Part shown: positions 26,491-35,377 of the stretch, one piece after another
Layout: each line of letters begins with the position of its first letter
Position numbering within the stretch: the first letter of the stretch is position 1
From: Belliella pelovolcani
GTDB taxonomy: Bacteria > Bacteroidota > Bacteroidia > Cytophagales > Cyclobacteriaceae
Length of the DNA stretch: 64,000 nt
Assembly (NCBI RefSeq): GCF_900156785.1
Contig: NZ_FTOP01000012.1
Location: 56,958 to 120,957, forward strand
Reading direction: 5' to 3'
The notes under the pieces: model-generated
Seen by the model: only the letters and a program-made list of their open reading frames with translations
What the model was told of the DNA's origin: nothing
Databases searched by the model: none
Made by a program: the position numbers and the translations under genes

Positions 26491-27534
26491 ATGAAATATA
26501 AATCTATTTACATATACATACCTTTGATTATCTTTGGATGCAGAAATCCAGAGACTCCACAAACAATTTCAATTAACGAAAACACAAAAATATCTAAAGA
26601 ATTACCACTCGTTGAAGATAAAAAGTTTAATCAACTTTTCGAATATGTCGGTGGTACACCTTATGAATTTTTTGAAGTTGACACAGGAATGTACATTTTT
26701 GATATAAAAGCGAAAGAAAATAAAATCATTCATTTTTTTAGTTTTGGTGAGCAGGAAATAATTAAAAGTATGATTAACAAGGGAAATGGTTTATATGAAT
26801 CTTTTTCTCCTAAAACCACAAACATTAAAAATGAAATCATGACAATTCATGATTTTTCAATGAAGAAAATCATAGAGTTAAAATTAAATTCGGATGAATC
26901 AGTTCGCGAAGTAAAATTACCTAATTACTTTAATGAAGTTAAAATCATAAATAAATCTTCTTTAATCGGAAATGGCTCTTTAAATTCTAATAAAAAATTT
27001 CAAATAATCAATTTATCAAATGGTGAAATCATGGAAGAATTTGGAGACTACTTGAATATCCCAGAAAATCTAATTACCGAAACACTTAAGCAATACTTTC
27101 AATTCACTTCAACAACAAACCCCGATGGATCAAAAATTGCATCGGGGTACAGATGGCATGATCAAATTGAAATTTTCAACTTGGAAAGTAAAAAAAGTTT
27201 TGCAATCAAATTGCCAACTCTTATAAATAATCTCTTTGCACTACAAATAGATCCTTCTGGCAGATATTCCCTTGAGAGAGGTGGTGAAATCCAACATTGC
27301 TTTATGAACATTTCCTCTACTGAAAATTATATCTATGGATTGTTTTCAGGAAAAAAAGATTTTGAAGAAAATGCTTTTTTTGGAAGACATGTATATGTTT
27401 ATGACTGGGAAGGTAATCCTATCAAACAAATCAATCTTGATAGAGATGTGATGACCATTTCTGTTTCACCCGATGATAAAAGACTTTATGCTTTTGATAT
27501 AGATACAAGTGAGGTTTTATTTATCGATTTATGA
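26491..27534 (+). CDS. BF3164-like lipoprotein, six-bladed beta-propeller
   Basis: A 347-residue lipoprotein; the signal peptide ends in the lipobox IIFGC, with C17 as lipidation site. The rest shows repeated beta-sheet segments with phrases such as NPDGSKIASGYRWHDQIEIFN and SVSPDDKRLYAFDIDTSEVLFIDL, as in the TolB-like BF3164 family of Bacteroidota. Function is unknown; propeller lipoproteins often bind peptides or glycans. It overlaps the next gene by four bases. Base composition is more AT-rich than neighbouring core genes, suggesting an accessory locus. Confidence 0.75.
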   Translation: MKYKSIYIYIPLIIFGCRNPETPQTISINENTKISKELPLVEDKKFNQLFEYVGGTPYEFFEVDTGMYIFDIKAKENKIIHFFSFGEQEIIKSMINKGNGLYESFSPKTTNIKNEIMTIHDFSMKKIIELKLNSDESVREVKLPNYFNEVKIINKSSLIGNGSLNSNKKFQIINLSNGEIMEEFGDYLNIPENLITETLKQYFQFTSTTNPDGSKIASGYRWHDQIEIFNLESKKSFAIKLPTLINNLFALQIDPSGRYSLERGGEIQHCFMNISSTENYIYGLFSGKKDFEENAFFGRHVYVYDWEGNPIKQINLDRDVMTISVSPDDKRLYAFDIDTSEVLFIDL

Positions 27535-28076
27535 AAACTGGTTTGAAAATCACCCCTTTCATCATTATAGTTTTAGCATTCTCGTTTTGTAATACTAAAA
27601 ACAATACAGAAAATGTAGTAAGGAATGAGGAGAGTTTGGCAAATACTGTCCTTACTCTTCCTGATTCCTTAAGGCGCTACAAATCAGAGTTCAGCGAAGT
27701 TCCAAGATCTGTAGCAATCAATTCAACTTCCGTTGTTGTGTTCATCAATGTGTCTTGTGTAACTTGCATAGGTGATCTTGATTATTGGATGGAAAATTCA
27801 GTAAAACTTCAAGAGAAAAACATTCCAATGATCTTTATTTTAAGGGCGAGTGATGATTTTTATTTCTTTAAATTCCTCGTAGAAAATGAAAATAAAGAAC
27901 TCCCAGAAGGAAGTTTCTACTTAGATATCAAGGATGAGTTTAGGGTCTTGAATGAAAAATTATTGACCCATGAAGTGAATACCTTCTTGATTGACCAAGG
28001 GTTAAAAGTTATCAAATCAGGTAATCCCATTAAAAGTTCCTCCTTCGCTAAAGACCTTTTTGAATGGGAATTTTAA
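27531..28076 (+). CDS. Thioredoxin-like lipoprotein with CxxC motif
   Basis: A 181-residue protein with a lipobox-like LAFSFC (C20). After a linker comes a strand VVVFINVSCVTC whose C76-x-x-C79 sits at the position of a thioredoxin active site, and further alternating strands and helices fit that fold. Lipidation would place it in the periplasm. Translational coupling to the propeller lipoprotein (ATGA overlap) suggests the two act together. The specific substrate is unknown, and the thioredoxin assignment is by pattern only. Confidence 0.6.
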   Translation: MKTGLKITPFIIIVLAFSFCNTKNNTENVVRNEESLANTVLTLPDSLRRYKSEFSEVPRSVAINSTSVVVFINVSCVTCIGDLDYWMENSVKLQEKNIPMIFILRASDDFYFFKFLVENENKELPEGSFYLDIKDEFRVLNEKLLTHEVNTFLIDQGLKVIKSGNPIKSSSFAKDLFEWEF

Positions 28077-28161
28077 AGCCTACATTCGAATGAAAAAGCG
28101 CATTGGTAGATTCTAATTTTATATTTAGCTTCTTTATTCTTTATAGACACTAGATCAAACA

Positions 28162-28191
28162 TGTGTATATTTTTTTGTATTTTTGTGTATA
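28162..28191 (+). promoter_or_regulatory. vapBC promoter and putative operator
   Basis: TATTTTTG (28178-28185) is an exact TAnnTTTG element 20 bp before the vapB ATG. TGTGTATA occurs twice, at 28162-28169 and 28184-28191, 22 bp apart (two helical turns), flanking and overlapping the -7 box. That is where a VapB antitoxin would be expected to bind for autoregulation. Confidence 0.5.
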
Positions 28192-28204
28192 AACAAGTGA
28201 AGCT

Positions 28205-28396
28205 ATGAGAACCAATATAGAAATAGATCAAAAAGTCATTGATGAGATTTTAGAAAAAACTAATATCAAAACAAAGCGTGAGGCAGTTGATTTAGCATTG
28301 AAGGAATTTCTCCGAATGATTAAGTTGAAAGAACTGTCTGAATTGGCTGGTAAAGTCAATTGGTCTGGAGATTTAGATGCCATGAGGACTGACTGA
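28205..28396 (+). CDS. vapB: VapB-family antitoxin
   Basis: A 63-residue protein. MRTNIEIDQKVIDEIL followed by KTKREAVDLALKEFLRM is the ribbon-helix-helix pattern of VapB-type antitoxins; the acidic C-terminus (NWSGDLDAMRTD) would wrap around the toxin. It neutralises the adjacent PIN toxin and, with it, represses its own promoter in known systems. The toxin ATG follows the antitoxin stop after one base. Intact. Confidence 0.88.
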   Translation: MRTNIEIDQKVIDEILEKTNIKTKREAVDLALKEFLRMIKLKELSELAGKVNWSGDLDAMRTD

Positions 28397-28397
28397 A

Positions 28398-28802
28398 ATG
28401 GACAATGTATTGATAGATACAAGTGTATGGATTAATTTTTTTGGAGGAAAAGACCAAAAGATTATCAGTGCTGTTCAGGAATTATTGCACAAGGATCAAG
28501 TGATAATCTGTCCTCCTGTCTACCAAGAGATTTTACAGGGAATCAAGTATCCCAAAGAGTTTTTAGACATGAAGGATAAGTTAAATGCATTGAGACAAAT
28601 CCACGCCGATCCTTTTGAGGCTGCTGAAGGTGCAGCTCAGATATATTCTGTATTGAGGTCAAAAGGTGTTACAATAAGAAAGAGTTATGATTGTCTTATC
28701 GCTTGGTATGCCATTACAACTAACTCTATTCTATTTCATTTAGACAGGGATTTTATTTCAATTTCCAAGCACTTTAAATTTGAATGCTTTCAGATAAATT
28801 AA
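28398..28802 (+). CDS. vapC: VapC-family PIN-domain ribonuclease toxin
   Basis: A 134-residue PIN domain. The four acidic residues expected at the metal site are present: D7 (VLIDTSVW), E44 (PVYQEIL), D98 (KSYDCLIAWYA) and D116 (FHLDRDF). Known VapC toxins cut tRNA or rRNA and arrest growth. Nothing suggests inactivation. It lies directly behind vapB in the AT-rich segment, consistent with a horizontally acquired module. Confidence 0.9.
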   Translation: MDNVLIDTSVWINFFGGKDQKIISAVQELLHKDQVIICPPVYQEILQGIKYPKEFLDMKDKLNALRQIHADPFEAAEGAAQIYSVLRSKGVTIRKSYDCLIAWYAITTNSILFHLDRDFISISKHFKFECFQIN

Positions 28803-28859
28803 GTTAATTTGAGTTACAGTAATTAAAAAAGAGAAGTTTTCCCAATTCCGCATACTCTT

Positions 28860-30524
28860 TTACCCCTCCTGCTCCTTAAACTCAATCTTGCTGATCAAAT
28901 CCATGGCTACATGGAGCATCACGCCTGTGACTAGCAGCATCCCTACGCATATCCCAATCATGCCATAAGCAAACTGCTTGCTGATAATAAAGACAAACAG
29001 ACCGCTTCCTATAGCTGGTAAGAAACCAAACAGCAATACGCCTATTGTCATCACCGGTTTGATCAATTTCCTGTCCCAACCTTCTTCAAAACCCACATTG
29101 GTCACCGTAGTCATCGCAAATCCCGACAAGTAAAACATCAGCATCGCCAATACAAATGCAGGAATCAGCAAAAGACTCAATTTGGCGATCAATACGGTAG
29201 GCACGATCAGGATCGAAGAGAAAATCAAGGTTTGCATCAGATCCAAGCGGATCAGGTTCCAAAATTTCGCTCCCCACGATGCCGGTATCAGAATAAAGTA
29301 GGGCTTCTTCAAGTCTCCCACATTGTTGCGTCCCATTCCAGCGATCCAATAAATAAATATCAAAATCAATAGATAGAAATAGATTACATGGTGGGAAAAC
29401 CAATCAAACCTAGATAAGGCTGCAAACAAGATCCCCAGTCCAGCAAAACCTAATCCATACAAGCCAAAGAAGGGATGGAAATCCTGCCTTGAGCTATGGA
29501 CATAGTTTCTCCAATACAAGGCCTTTGCCCCAAATCCAAAATTGGGAATATCCAGCTGCTTTTTGGCATTGAGGCTCATGGCAGATTCTGAAGCTTCTTT
29601 TTTGCCTTTTACTTTTTCCTTTGCTTCTTCTTTTGATTTGGTTGACTCCAGCACATCTTCATAGTAGTATCCCGCATGCTGCAATACAGCTTGGAGGATC
29701 ATGAAAAATGTCAGCAAGTACACCAATGAAAAACCACCCACCAACCAAAGGTTCTCATGGGAAGGGTACAGTATAATCGCCCTGCTCCAGCCTACCAATG
29801 GAAAAAAGTCAAACCAAGGAGAGCCTAGCCAGGCAAACATCCCATGCCAAAACTTATCTGCCATCACACCAGGTATCACGATCATCAGCAGCAATATCAC
29901 TCCAAATCCAAATACACCTCTTTTGATATGCTCCATGATGTCATACTTGGTGTGCAAAGTATAGATCAGAAACTTGATCGGAAAAAGGATGAAAACAAAA
30001 AACGCCAAGCCCAGTCCCATCACCACTACTTGAATCACTTCCAATCCCAACTGCTCCACTACTTGTGCACTTGCATAGAGCATAAATAAAATACTCCCTC
30101 CCAATATCGGCAAGATTGATCTGATCAGGTAGTAAACCAATATACTGGATGGTGCCACTGGAGCAGTAAAAAGCATATTGACATCCGCCATGGAAAAGAA
30201 GCTGATGTTCTTCTTGGTCGCTCTAAACAACTGAAACAGTAAGACACCCAAAGCCAATAGCGTAAGTCCTCCTATGATCGCCAGTTTGGCATAGAGCTTT
30301 GCATCTGGAATGACATCCATGGCACTAGCTGCCTCTTGAAGCTGCTCCAAATCCACTTCTTGTATGGAGGCTGAAGATCTCTTGGCTCTTCTGAAATAGA
30401 AAAAACTAAAATACCCTACCACAAATAAATAGGGCAATAACCTTAAGGGATTCTTAAGGATCAACTTGATATTATTGATCAGGATAAAAAGATCTTTCCT
30501 GAGTAGCAGCTTGAACTCATTCAT
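28860..30524 (-). CDS. ABC exporter permease subunit
   Basis: A 554-residue membrane protein with about ten to twelve hydrophobic segments and a charged loop near residues 290-315 (KSKEEAKEKVKGKKEA). It overlaps the ATPase gene by eight bases, so the two form one ABC-2-like exporter. The substrate is unknown. The family resembles putative ABC exporters of Bacteroidota that begin with a KLLLRKDL-type cytoplasmic N-terminus. It is probably monocistronic with its ATPase. Confidence 0.78.
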   Translation of the reverse strand: MNEFKLLLRKDLFILINNIKLILKNPLRLLPYLFVVGYFSFFYFRRAKRSSASIQEVDLEQLQEAASAMDVIPDAKLYAKLAIIGGLTLLALGVLLFQLFRATKKNISFFSMADVNMLFTAPVAPSSILVYYLIRSILPILGGSILFMLYASAQVVEQLGLEVIQVVVMGLGLAFFVFILFPIKFLIYTLHTKYDIMEHIKRGVFGFGVILLLMIVIPGVMADKFWHGMFAWLGSPWFDFFPLVGWSRAIILYPSHENLWLVGGFSLVYLLTFFMILQAVLQHAGYYYEDVLESTKSKEEAKEKVKGKKEASESAMSLNAKKQLDIPNFGFGAKALYWRNYVHSSRQDFHPFFGLYGLGFAGLGILFAALSRFDWFSHHVIYFYLLILIFIYWIAGMGRNNVGDLKKPYFILIPASWGAKFWNLIRLDLMQTLIFSSILIVPTVLIAKLSLLLIPAFVLAMLMFYLSGFAMTTVTNVGFEEGWDRKLIKPVMTIGVLLFGFLPAIGSGLFVFIISKQFAYGMIGICVGMLLVTGVMLHVAMDLISKIEFKEQEG

Positions 30525-31230
30525 CCTTTGTCAATTCTAAAAACAAATCCTCTAAACTATACCCCGCTTCCACCATCTGACGCTTGAGGTTCTCCAAAGT
30601 ATCATTGCCGACGATGTTGCCATCTTTCATGATCATGATGCGATCAGCGATGCTTTCCACTGAATCGATCAAGTGAGTACTGACCAGAATGGTCTTGCCT
30701 TGCGCCTTGAGGTCTTTGAAGATTTTCTTGGTATTTCTGATTGCCTTGGGATCTAGACCAATCATGGGTTCATCAAAAAACAGCAACTGTGGATCTGGCA
30801 GCAGTGCACAGCAGATTGAAACCTTCTGTCGCATCCCTTTGGAAAGGTCTCTGCCCAATTTGTCCTTTTTATCATTGAGGTCATAGTATTCAAAAAGCTC
30901 CTCCGCCTTCTGCTTCCAATCCGGCACCGCATAGGCCTGGGCAATAAACTGCATGTGTTCTTGGACGGTCAATAAGTCATAGACGCTGGGTGTCTCTGGG
31001 ATATAGGAAAAATATCGCTTGGCAGCCACACTTAAGTGATCATGCCCACCAATATAAATTTCCCCGGCAGTTTTCCTCAAAAGCCCTACAATACACTTCA
31101 TTGTGGTACTTTTACCCGCACCATTCGGACCGAGCAAACCTACTACTTCTCCACCTTGGAGAGAAAAGGAGATGTCATTGACAGCGTTTTGCTTGCCATA
31201 CTTCTTGACTAAGCCAATTACTTCCAGCAT
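30517..31230 (-). CDS. ABC transporter ATP-binding protein
   Basis: A 237-residue ATPase with Walker A GPNGAGKST (34-42), the signature LSKGMRQK, Walker B LLFFDEP and the switch histidine in LVSTHL. It resembles CcmA/DrrA-type ATPases of exporters. It powers the permease encoded directly downstream (8-base overlap). ATG at 31230. Confidence 0.92.
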   Translation of the reverse strand: MLEVIGLVKKYGKQNAVNDISFSLQGGEVVGLLGPNGAGKSTTMKCIVGLLRKTAGEIYIGGHDHLSVAAKRYFSYIPETPSVYDLLTVQEHMQFIAQAYAVPDWKQKAEELFEYYDLNDKKDKLGRDLSKGMRQKVSICCALLPDPQLLFFDEPMIGLDPKAIRNTKKIFKDLKAQGKTILVSTHLIDSVESIADRIMIMKDGNIVGNDTLENLKRQMVEAGYSLEDLFLELTKDE

Positions 31231-31276
31231 TTTTCATGTTTATTTCTGGCAAGATAATCAATAGAACTAAAAATCC

Positions 31277-31876
31277 TCAAAAAACTATACCCCAACGAAG
31301 GGAAAGGTTATTGAAAATGTAACTTTCTTCCAAAACGCTATCAAATCCCGGGTTGATCCCTCCAATAGGAGGTCTACCAATAGTGCCAAAACCTTCAAAA
31401 GAAGCTGCATGTTGACGCTTGTAGCCTAGCATCCAAGTAAAGCTATGCCTACCTTTTTTTGATTTTTTCCGGATTCCAATGGCTGGAGCTACCATTCCAC
31501 CTCCTTCATACCAAGCCTCTCTGTTGTTTTCAATCTCACGCTTCTCAAGGCAAGAAGTGCCATAACCTACGTCTAAGGCAAAATTTAAGGTGTATTTTTT
31601 AGCAGGATTGAGCTCATGGCGCCATCCAAAGCCAAGTGGCATCAACCTAAAACCAGGATAGGTATCCAAACCCACAAAAAAACCCACACGATTATGATAG
31701 TCAATCTGAACCCCATGAAAAGTCTGAAAACTAAGATTGATGCGATCATCATCATTTAATTTCCCCATCAATGGTCCTATCTCAACATGATGAATATAAG
31801 AGCCAATCTCCCTTTGAGAAAAGGAAAATTGGCTCGAAATGAAAAATAGAACAAACAGAAGAAAAGTAGATTTCAT
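31277..31876 (-). CDS. Predicted outer-membrane protein (hypothetical)
   Basis: A 199-residue protein with signal peptide MKSTFLLFVLFFISSQFSFS and a mature part of alternating hydrophobic strands (HNRVGFFVGLDTYPGF, LNFALDVGYGT, FNNLSLRWGIVF) ending in Phe, as in small beta-barrels. No family name is recognised. A TTG three bases further upstream also opens the frame, but the ATG at 31876 overlaps the stop of the LVIVD lipoprotein gene by one base (TGATG), indicating coupled expression with that protein. Confidence 0.7.
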   Translation of the reverse strand: MKSTFLLFVLFFISSQFSFSQREIGSYIHHVEIGPLMGKLNDDDRINLSFQTFHGVQIDYHNRVGFFVGLDTYPGFRLMPLGFGWRHELNPAKKYTLNFALDVGYGTSCLEKREIENNREAWYEGGGMVAPAIGIRKKSKKGRHSFTWMLGYKRQHAASFEGFGTIGRPPIGGINPGFDSVLEESYIFNNLSLRWGIVF

Positions 31877-33165
31877 CAAACCACGATAGGATTTTTAACA
31901 TCAATACAGCTCAACTGCACGAGTTTTTCAGGATTGGAATAGTCAAACTGACAAACCCCATCAGGTCCGATAACTATCAGGGATTTTGGCCCAGGAATGA
32001 TATCTACTGACTTAAGAGAACGGAAGTGTTCAATCTGATTTCGAGAAATATTCATCACATCGGCGGCATCAAAACTCTTCAGTCCATGTTTTCCCTCAGC
32101 GATATAGAGGTAATCTCCCGCTAATGCAAGCCCGTGTGGATTCTCCATAGGATAGGTTTTGAGTAATTTGGGTTCATACAAGTTTTCGATATTGAGCACA
32201 TGCAATTCATCCACACCAAACCTACAATTGACGCCTGTTCTCAAAGTGACAAAGGCATGGGTTTCATTGACCACTACTGGATCGCAGGCTGTGACGTGTT
32301 GGTAGACCGACATTTTACTTGGAGATGCTGGCTCAGTTGCATCATAGATATGCATCCCCGTATTGGAGCCTATGAAAAGTCGATTTTGAAAAGGGAAAAT
32401 CGTCTCTATCCCCCAACCCAAATTGATGGTGCTGAGAAAATTTGGCTCTTCTTTGGTACTCACATCAAATACACGCAGGGAATAATCATCCACTGCATAT
32501 AAGTGCGCATTCATCAAGGTAAATCTAGCCATCGATCCCCCTTGCCCGTAGCTCTCTCCACCTGCACGTGAGGCATCACTACTGAAGGCAAGCATTCCTC
32601 CTCGATTCCAGAATACATTACCACCACCCCACCAGCCACGCATAAAGTTTGACTCAGCAGTCAAAACCGTATCCTTCATGGTCATGAAAGTACCAGTAGC
32701 CTGATTGGTGTACATGCTGAGAAAAACATCCTCCACTCTCTTGATTTGCTGAATATTTCTTGGATCAGAAATATCAAAAACCAATAAGTCTAGGTAATTA
32801 TCTGCATAGAGCATATTGGCATTGACCGCCATATCTACATTTCCAGGTACCTTGATAAAATTGATATTGATCGGATTGGCAGGATTGGAATTGTCCAGGA
32901 TGTGGATTCCTTTTTGAGGTTCATTGATCAATAGAAAGTCACCATAGATGTATATTTTGCCAGGGTTTTCCAATTGCTTACCTGGCTCTATGATTGCTTC
33001 ATTGGTTCTAAAGTCACTCATCTGCATGTACACGGGCACCATAGCTCTGTAAGTATAAGTGCTTGAAACCTGATCTTCGCAGGAAGAAAAAGTAAACAAT
33101 AATGCCAGCGAAAAAATATATGCAGGCCAGTTAGCGAGTAGTTGGTTGATCTTTTTCATAAGCAT
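31876..33165 (-). CDS. LVIVD-repeat beta-propeller lipoprotein
   Basis: A protein of about 429 residues. The lipobox FTFSSC places the lipidated Cys near residue 29, and the following Glu-Asp could act as a surface-export signal. Repeats such as LLVFDISDPRNIQ, LRVFDVSTKEEPN and LHVLNIENLYEPK are LVIVD/choice-of-anchor-like propeller blades. The frame is open to 33213, but ATGs at 33165 or 33159 give a proper signal peptide. It is coupled to the downstream barrel gene. Function is unknown; surface binding is plausible. Confidence 0.75.
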   Translation of the reverse strand: MLMKKINQLLANWPAYIFSLALLFTFSSCEDQVSSTYTYRAMVPVYMQMSDFRTNEAIIEPGKQLENPGKIYIYGDFLLINEPQKGIHILDNSNPANPININFIKVPGNVDMAVNANMLYADNYLDLLVFDISDPRNIQQIKRVEDVFLSMYTNQATGTFMTMKDTVLTAESNFMRGWWGGGNVFWNRGGMLAFSSDASRAGGESYGQGGSMARFTLMNAHLYAVDDYSLRVFDVSTKEEPNFLSTINLGWGIETIFPFQNRLFIGSNTGMHIYDATEPASPSKMSVYQHVTACDPVVVNETHAFVTLRTGVNCRFGVDELHVLNIENLYEPKLLKTYPMENPHGLALAGDYLYIAEGKHGLKSFDAADVMNISRNQIEHFRSLKSVDIIPGPKSLIVIGPDGVCQFDYSNPEKLVQLSCIDVKNPIVV

Positions 33166-33265
33166 GTGGTTTGGTAAAAATGATTCAAAGACGCATTTGT
33201 TTTTGCAATACAAACCTAGGACGCAAACGACATATCAAACGCTACAAAGCATTGCCACTTTTTTT

Positions 33266-33685
33266 CTAATTTTCTAATCTTGCCGTCATTTTTCTATTGA
33301 AATTTTCGAAAAGACTGATAAAATCTTTTAGTATCCTGCTGACTAATTCGTTATGAGCACTTTCTGGATAGATCGGATTATACTTGATTCTCAAAATGAT
33401 CATATCCATCCAGCCTTTTCCATCATCGATCAAATCCTCGTTGAAGGCTTCTACAGTGATGTCTCGAGATCCAGAAAATGTCACTTGATGCTTTTGTTGT
33501 CTGAAAAACTCTGTAATAACCTTGAGTGCTAATTCATGGGTGAGCTCAAAACTCCTCACAAGTTGGGCTTCTGTCTTGGCATCCATCTGCTTAGATTTTC
33601 CGCATTGAACAGATAGCTTCAATTGCTCCAGAGCATCTTGAAAATCAAGCAAGCACTTCTCACATGTTAGTGTAGGTGATTTCAT
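33266..33685 (-). CDS. HI0074-like HEPN protein (nucleotidyltransferase substrate-binding family), degenerate and orphan
   Basis: A 139-residue helical protein. Segments SFELTHELALKVITEFFR, SRDITVEAFNEDLIDD and WMDMIILR match the HI0074 family, which normally pairs with a small MNT nucleotidyltransferase (HI0073-like) as a HEPN/MNT toxin-antitoxin system. The family motif R-N-x-T-x-H is here R99-I-K-Y-N-P104: arginine is kept, but the catalytic histidine is proline. No nucleotidyltransferase gene is adjacent. It may be inactive as an RNase or have another role. Confidence 0.7.
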   Translation of the reverse strand: MKSPTLTCEKCLLDFQDALEQLKLSVQCGKSKQMDAKTEAQLVRSFELTHELALKVITEFFRQQKHQVTFSGSRDITVEAFNEDLIDDGKGWMDMIILRIKYNPIYPESAHNELVSRILKDFISLFENFNRKMTARLEN

Positions 33686-33730
33686 AGGTTTATCTTTCTG
33701 TTCAATTTACAATAATTTAATGGTAATCCA

Positions 33731-35170
33731 TCACCTCACTGTGTAACTTTGCATGAAAGGTTGCCCATTAGGTGTGAGCCCTTCTAAGCGAAGACGTCCA
33801 GAGAAATTTTCCAAAAACTGCCCAACTTTCTCTGGATTCCGTGCGGCTTCACCATTGATTTGAGTCAGCACAAAACCATTGTTCAATCCTAATTCTCTTA
33901 AATAACCCCTTGTCAAGCCAGTGATTTTGATTCCATAATCTATGCCTAATCGATCTCGCTCTATTGCATTGACAGATTCTAATCTTGCACCTAGGATATT
34001 TGAACTGTAAAATTCTCTTTTGAGCACTCCTGTACCCCCATCAAGGTTTTGCAAAGTAACCTTGGCCGTTTTTCTGTCGGATTTGCGCTGGAAGGTAAAT
34101 GTCAACTGATCTCCAGGATAGTAGTAAGACAGTACTTCCTCAAAGCTTCCCTTACCCATAACAGGGAAACCTTCAATCTGTGTAATCACATCATCCTTTT
34201 GAATGCCAGCCTTCTCAGCAGCCCCCCCTCTCAGCACGTTGGTAACGATGACTCCGTCGAGTGTTTTTAGATTCATTTCATCCGCCAATTCTGGGGTGAT
34301 TTCCACCACATCCACACCTGGTAGCGCCTTTTGTACCTCCCCGTACTTGATCAAGTCATTAGCGATTTTGACTGCTATGTCCACAGGCACCGCAAAGCCA
34401 TACCCCGTGTATGATCCAGTTCTTGAAAGAATGGCTGTATTGATCCCTACCAGTTCTCCTTTGGTATTAACAAGTGCTCCACCTGAATTACCAGGGTTGA
34501 TAGGAGCATCTGTTTGAATAAATGATTCCAGCGGAAAATCCCCTCCAAGTATGTTGATTTGCCGTTCTTTGGCCGAAACAATACCAGCGGTGACAGTAGA
34601 TGTCAGGTTAAACGGATTGCCCACAGCGATGACCCACTCACCTATTCTCAGGTCTCGGCTACTGCCCTGCTTGATAGCAGGAAGATTAGCTGCGTCAATT
34701 TTGAGTACAGCAATGTCTGTATTTTTGTCAGTACCTATCAGTTCAGCTTTGTAGGTCCGCTTCTGATGCACCACTTCAATGGTCTCTGCTCTATCTATCA
34801 CATGGTTATTGGTAATGATGTAACCATCCCTGCTGATAATCACCCCAGATCCTGTACTGACACGCTGGGTTGGACCTGAACCAAAGAAATAGTCAAAAAT
34901 ACTGTAACGTCTGTAATCCGAGCCTGAAAAGTTTTTAATAAATACGACTGATGGCGTACTCACTTCGGATGCTTCGACAAAAGAAGTTGGAGCAGAAGGC
35001 ACTGACTCTTCCTTATAAGCGTCATAATTAACCTGTTGTCTTCCAAAAGACTCACTTTGATTATATTCATACGGCAATTGTGGTTTTTCAGCAATAAATT
35101 CCACAAAAACAAAAGCGCCTGCGAGACCCGCTACAAATGCTAGGAGAATTATTTGGATATTTTTCATCAT
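33731..35170 (-). CDS. HtrA/DegP-type periplasmic serine protease
   Basis: A 479-residue envelope protease and chaperone. An N-terminal membrane anchor or signal (about 4-24) is followed by the trypsin-like domain with catalytic H123 (NNHVID), D152 (NTDIAVLKI) and S229 (PINPGNSGGAL), then a PDZ domain (about 270-375) and a shorter second PDZ-like region. It degrades misfolded periplasmic proteins. Divergent from dxr; the 207-bp gap is probably the promoter region for both. Confidence 0.92.
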   Translation of the reverse strand: MMKNIQIILLAFVAGLAGAFVFVEFIAEKPQLPYEYNQSESFGRQQVNYDAYKEESVPSAPTSFVEASEVSTPSVVFIKNFSGSDYRRYSIFDYFFGSGPTQRVSTGSGVIISRDGYIITNNHVIDRAETIEVVHQKRTYKAELIGTDKNTDIAVLKIDAANLPAIKQGSSRDLRIGEWVIAVGNPFNLTSTVTAGIVSAKERQINILGGDFPLESFIQTDAPINPGNSGGALVNTKGELVGINTAILSRTGSYTGYGFAVPVDIAVKIANDLIKYGEVQKALPGVDVVEITPELADEMNLKTLDGVIVTNVLRGGAAEKAGIQKDDVITQIEGFPVMGKGSFEEVLSYYYPGDQLTFTFQRKSDRKTAKVTLQNLDGGTGVLKREFYSSNILGARLESVNAIERDRLGIDYGIKITGLTRGYLRELGLNNGFVLTQINGEAARNPEKVGQFLENFSGRLRLEGLTPNGQPFMQSYTVR

Positions 35171-35377
35171 GATGTTTAACGAAAATTCAATTTCTAAGTT
35201 AAAAAGAAGGTTTGAAATCCATCAAAAAAATTACCGATTTCCGTGCCAAAAGTACCAAAGGTCAAAAAGACTGAGAAATCATAAGGAAAAGTCTCTGATC
35301 CTTGTAATTTTGTCAGTTGGTAAAATGACCTGAAAAAAATTTTAGAGATAAACCCATTCGGAGGTAAGCCATCATTC

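Noticed and set aside
35311..35330. GTCA-N10-TGAC pair upstream of htrA as a match to the lon inverted repeat
   Set aside because: Spacing and flanks differ from the lon site and the half-sites are only 4 bp.
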